Below are positions 61,386 to 64,000 of a stretch of 64,000 bases of DNA, one piece after another; the stretch's first letter is position 1, and each line of letters opens with the position of its first letter. The notes under the pieces are model-generated. The model ran no database searches and was not told the DNA's origin. It saw only the letters and a program-made list of their open reading frames with translations. The DNA comes from Nostoc sp. HK-01 (GTDB taxonomy: Bacteria; Cyanobacteriota; Cyanobacteriia; Cyanobacteriales; Nostocaceae), in NCBI GenBank assembly GCA_003990705.1, contig AP018318.1, forward strand, positions 186,001 through 250,000. The letters run 5' to 3'. Both the position numbers and the translations under genes were made by a program.

Positions 61386-62399
61386 TGCGGATGTTGCAAG
61401 TGATCAATGAATATCAAATAAACAAGCACGAATGTATGTAGCACATCTTATCGATGCACTAACAAACAGGAGATGACTCAATATTGTTCGGAGAAGCAAA
61501 GATAGGTAAACGCAGCAGGAAAAGATTTATTCACTTCCCTTAAGCTGTGAATCTTCCATCTTTAAAACATGTCTTAATACTTATCCGAACCACATTGAAA
61601 GATATATGACACAGATCAGTCTTCAATAACTTTTGCTAAATTTGCACCTCTTCAAAGATTTTTTCCGAAGTTATCTTAGGGAACACAGGTGTAAAGCAAT
61701 ATTTAACACTAACAGCAGATGAGAATTATAAACACTGAATAAAAGCAAGCTACTCAGCTAATTTGATGTTATTTGCTTTATTATAGCACCTGAGTTCAGT
61801 AATTTTACTGTTAGCATTTAAGTTCGCTATGAAAAGTTACTGATACGTAAAGTAGTATGAAGCGTTGTGTTATTGAGATGTTGAGTGCTTACAGGTTTTG
61901 ATGTAGAGGCGATCGCAAATTCCTAATTTCTAGTTTAGTTTCGTGGTTTAGTCCGGTTTTGGCTTGATGGGTGCGATCGCTTTTATACAAAATATCTGCG
62001 GCTAGTTTTGAAGCTCTGACGTTAGTTATTAAGTTCGTCAACTTCGGTTGTGAAAACTGGATGCAAATGTATTGGCGATCGCATGGTTGAAGCCAAAATA
62101 TGGGGCGATCGCTCTTTCTTTAGATGGTGATCGCACTTTTTTATGTATTATTGAGAGCGATGGATTGTCTACGAATCGTACCTTTCTTTGTTTACTTATA
62201 ATTACCTATTTTTAGAAGGTTTCCAGGGCTGGAAATGCTTGCTCATAATGGCTTCAGCAAATTGATAACAAGAAATCCTTAACTTCGTTTTTATGTTCCT
62301 AAACTTCGGTTGCTGTATGTAAGTCGAACAATCAAACTAGATGCAGAAGGATATTGAAGATTCTACGAAGTTATTAAAAAATGGAGATGCCTTATAGCT
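61386..62399. other. Repeat-rich intergenic region
   Basis: About 1 kb upstream of the NB-ARC gene. It contains four HIP1 octamers within 204 bases (61909-62112) and one copy of a 20-base repeat (62031-62050). A partial relative of that repeat lies near 62290 (AAACTTCGGTTGCTG). No gene is seen. Confidence 0.55.
62031..62050 (+). repeat. 20-base direct repeat, copy 1
   Basis: AAGTTCGTCAACTTCGGTTG occurs here and identically at 63048-63067, bracketing about 1 kb that includes the 62400 gene. It contains a small palindrome, AAGTT-CGTC-AACTT. Confidence 0.85.
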
Positions 62400-62906
62400 A
62401 TGCATACAATATATCGTCCGGGTACAGAAATAAAACATTGGCATGGAGTCGAGGTTTGGCAAAGACAGCAAGGTGAGTTCCAAAATATCACTCTTATTTG
62501 GAGTTGGTCAACAACTGAACATCAACACTACGAAGTAAATAATCTCCCCACAGGTTCTTATTGGATACCTGTGTCCACCAACCCTCCTAGTGCTTGGCAC
62601 CCTGTTAAAGTCCAAGGTACAGTACCTCCAGGGGTTAGACCAGTCAATCCAAATGGAACAGAATATCGACCCGATCAAACGTATATCTGGATTCCTCGGG
62701 AAAGCACTCCGCAGCTAGTAGGTACAACTACAAATCGGGTAGATTGCGACTGTCCACATAATTATCCACCAGTAGCAATAGCCATACACTTATCTTTGCT
62801 GAATAAGGTGGCTAATTTCTTAGCGACAATGAAAATTAAAATTTTTGGCTATCTGAAAAAGAATCCTACAAAGATGTTGCCAGGGAATAGGCCACCCACA
62901 GGATGA
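62400..62906 (+). CDS. Unrecognised 168-residue protein
   Basis: The protein is rich in Trp, Pro and His (IKHWHGVEVWQRQQG, LIWSWSTTEHQHYEV, GSYWIPVSTNPPSAWHP). The first 120 residues may form a small beta-sandwich. RVDCDCPHNYPP follows, then a hydrophobic helix (AIAIHLSLLNKVANFLATM) and a basic tail. No signal peptide is present. It lies within the two 20-base repeats. I recognise no family. Confidence 0.55.
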   Translation: MHTIYRPGTEIKHWHGVEVWQRQQGEFQNITLIWSWSTTEHQHYEVNNLPTGSYWIPVSTNPPSAWHPVKVQGTVPPGVRPVNPNGTEYRPDQTYIWIPRESTPQLVGTTTNRVDCDCPHNYPPVAIAIHLSLLNKVANFLATMKIKIFGYLKKNPTKMLPGNRPPTG

Positions 62907-63220
62907 CTCAGAAATTGATTTTTGCTCTCAGATTCAGCAGAGTTACAAGATGAATTACCATAACCATCTTTATGGCTTTGCATTTCTTGCCTCATTTCCT
63001 GAGCTACTTCCCTCCCCAATAAAGGAGAAGTTTTTAACTTAGTTCGTAAGTTCGTCAACTTCGGTTGCTCAAAACAAGGTGGAGGGGGAAATTGGAATTA
63101 AGACATGAACTCTATCTGTGTTGGTAGCTCTCATTTTTAAAGCTTTGAACTCGTAGCTTGGTTTACAGGATAGACCAGAAAATCAAATCAATTACGTCAA
63201 TATATAAGGAGCATAATCCC
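62907..63220. other. Intergenic region with repeat copy 2
   Basis: About 310 bases. Apart from the repeat at 63048-63067 and a neighbouring TTAACTTAGTTCGTAAG that partly duplicates it, nothing is recognised. Confidence 0.5.
63048..63067 (+). repeat. 20-base direct repeat, copy 2
   Basis: An exact copy of the sequence at 62031-62050. Nine of its bases (TTCGTCAAC) also occur at the IS605-like right end near 525-533. Confidence 0.85.
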
Positions 63221-64000
63221 ATGCCATCATCTATTCCCTATGATCCCTCACTCGCACTAGCTAATGTTGTTCCTCTAGCTAAACTTGCAATTCTTGAAGA
63301 GATTGCGGGTATTCAAGCACCAGTCGATGCAGCGGAAGAAAACTTAAACTCAGCTATCTTAACATTAAGAAGTCTTGATCTAACATCTGTAGAGATGTCA
63401 AACCTTGGCATTTCCACTACGGAAGAGTTCAATAAAGCAAGGCAAGAGGCTGAACAAAAAGTTCTACAAGCAGCAACTACCGTTGTAAAAGGACGTTTAG
63501 AGGCTTATCCAAAGATTGCAGAGCTAAAAGCGAAACTAGCAACAATTAACGAGAGTTTAGAAAGTCCGGTTGATTATAATAAAACCGAAATTAAGAAGAT
63601 GCCGTTATCGGCTGACTCTCTGAAGATGGATGCTCAGTATTTCTCATTTGATGAAGAAAAGGAGTATGCCACAACGACACTCAACAAACTTAATTCATTT
63701 GTTTCAGGAGCCACTAGTTTTTTAGGAACAGAGAGAAGTGCTCAAGTAGCAATCGCAGCCACATTACAAACGTCGCAACAACATCAACTTCATAATACAC
63801 AGGGTACACTTGTTATTACTGTATCCTGTACCCATAAGGATGCAGTGCTGTTAGCTCCATTTGTTCTTGATGTTGATAAAGCAATAAGAGTATGGAACGA
63901 AATGTTTCATGACGATCAGATTCCGAGAGACAAAGTTAGCGATATGCAAAAGATTGCTCAGCAATCGCCAGACCAAAAGCCTAAACAAATGTATATTCTA
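63221..64000 (+). CDS. Unrecognised protein, truncated by the window end
   Basis: An ATG at 63221, preceded by AAGGAGCATAATCCC, opens a frame of 260 codons with no stop before the edge. The N-terminal half is helical and charged (FNKARQEAEQKVLQAATTVV, KIAELKAKLATINESLE) and may form coiled coils. The middle has FDEEKEYATTTLNKLNSFVSG. A later strand, GTLVITVSCTHKDAVLLAPF, is followed by LDVDKAIRVWNEMF. No signal peptide is present. I do not recognise the family. The good ribosome binding site and codon pattern make it a real gene. Confidence 0.8.
   Translation, partial: MPSSIPYDPSLALANVVPLAKLAILEEIAGIQAPVDAAEENLNSAILTLRSLDLTSVEMSNLGISTTEEFNKARQEAEQKVLQAATTVVKGRLEAYPKIAELKAKLATINESLESPVDYNKTEIKKMPLSADSLKMDAQYFSFDEEKEYATTTLNKLNSFVSGATSFLGTERSAQVAIAATLQTSQQHQLHNTQGTLVITVSCTHKDAVLLAPFVLDVDKAIRVWNEMFHDDQIPRDKVSDMQKIAQQSPDQKPKQMYIL

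Overview
The window looks like a chromosomal segment of a filamentous, probably heterocyst-forming cyanobacterium of the Nostoc/Anabaena group. The HIP1 octamer GCGATCGC is frequent, heptanucleotide tandem repeats and fold-back repeats fill the intergenic spaces, and many genes have cyanobacterial or plastid-type relatives (TxlA/HCF164-like thioredoxin, NIL-domain ferredoxin, DUF1995 protein, cyanobacterial-type STAND NTPase). No rRNA, tRNA or CRISPR array was recognised.

Layout. (1) 1-3500 is mobile DNA: a fragment, a 44-residue ribbon-helix-helix protein, a minus-strand operon of two small proteins, TnpB and a PD-(D/E)XK homing-type nuclease ending in an IS605-like right end, and an IS200-type tnpA whose HUH motif is mutated to YUH. 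(2) 3600-7850 is housekeeping: panD with a metallo-beta-lactamase-fold pseudoenzyme, a methyltransferase, a TrpD-like protein and a LysR regulator. (3) 8950-13375 is a plus-strand set of a MIF-like tautomerase, a divergent lipoxygenase, an SRPBCC-SnoaL fusion and a short-chain dehydrogenase, suggestive of oxylipin metabolism. (4) 13800-27480 is mixed: purple-acid-phosphatase-like enzyme, DUF1995, MpaB-like oxygenase, a TetR/tautomerase/GST regulon with two matching operator-like palindromes, a lipase-like hydrolase, a CHAD protein, ferredoxin and TxlA, a glycosyltransferase, and threonine synthase with a ThiS/MoaD-like carrier.

(5) The most unusual content is a duplicated cell-surface system. 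Cluster A (27976-39785) has three DUF11-type secreted proteins, a 1214-residue protein with Ig-like domains and a predicted outer-membrane beta-barrel, and a DUF11/lamin-tail protein. Cluster B (50470-59918) has a DUF11-SdrD protein, a 1217-residue paralogue of the barrel protein, a beta-helix-OmpA fusion and a glycine-rich DUF11 protein. In both, the DUF11-SdrD gene lies 1-3 bases before the barrel gene, and two large exported proteins share a C-terminal module ending in F-(I/V)-R-F-R-V. I infer an outer-membrane anchor or export barrel with its own surface substrates.

(6) Between the clusters lie pgk, a universal stress protein, an MltA/3D-like exported protein, a class III aminotransferase next to a 2-oxoadipate dioxygenase (HglS/DUF1338), a pentapeptide-repeat protein and a GT25-like enzyme. 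(7) After cluster B come an NB-ARC protein without visible effector repeats, a repeat-rich gap and two unrecognised genes, the last cut by the window edge.
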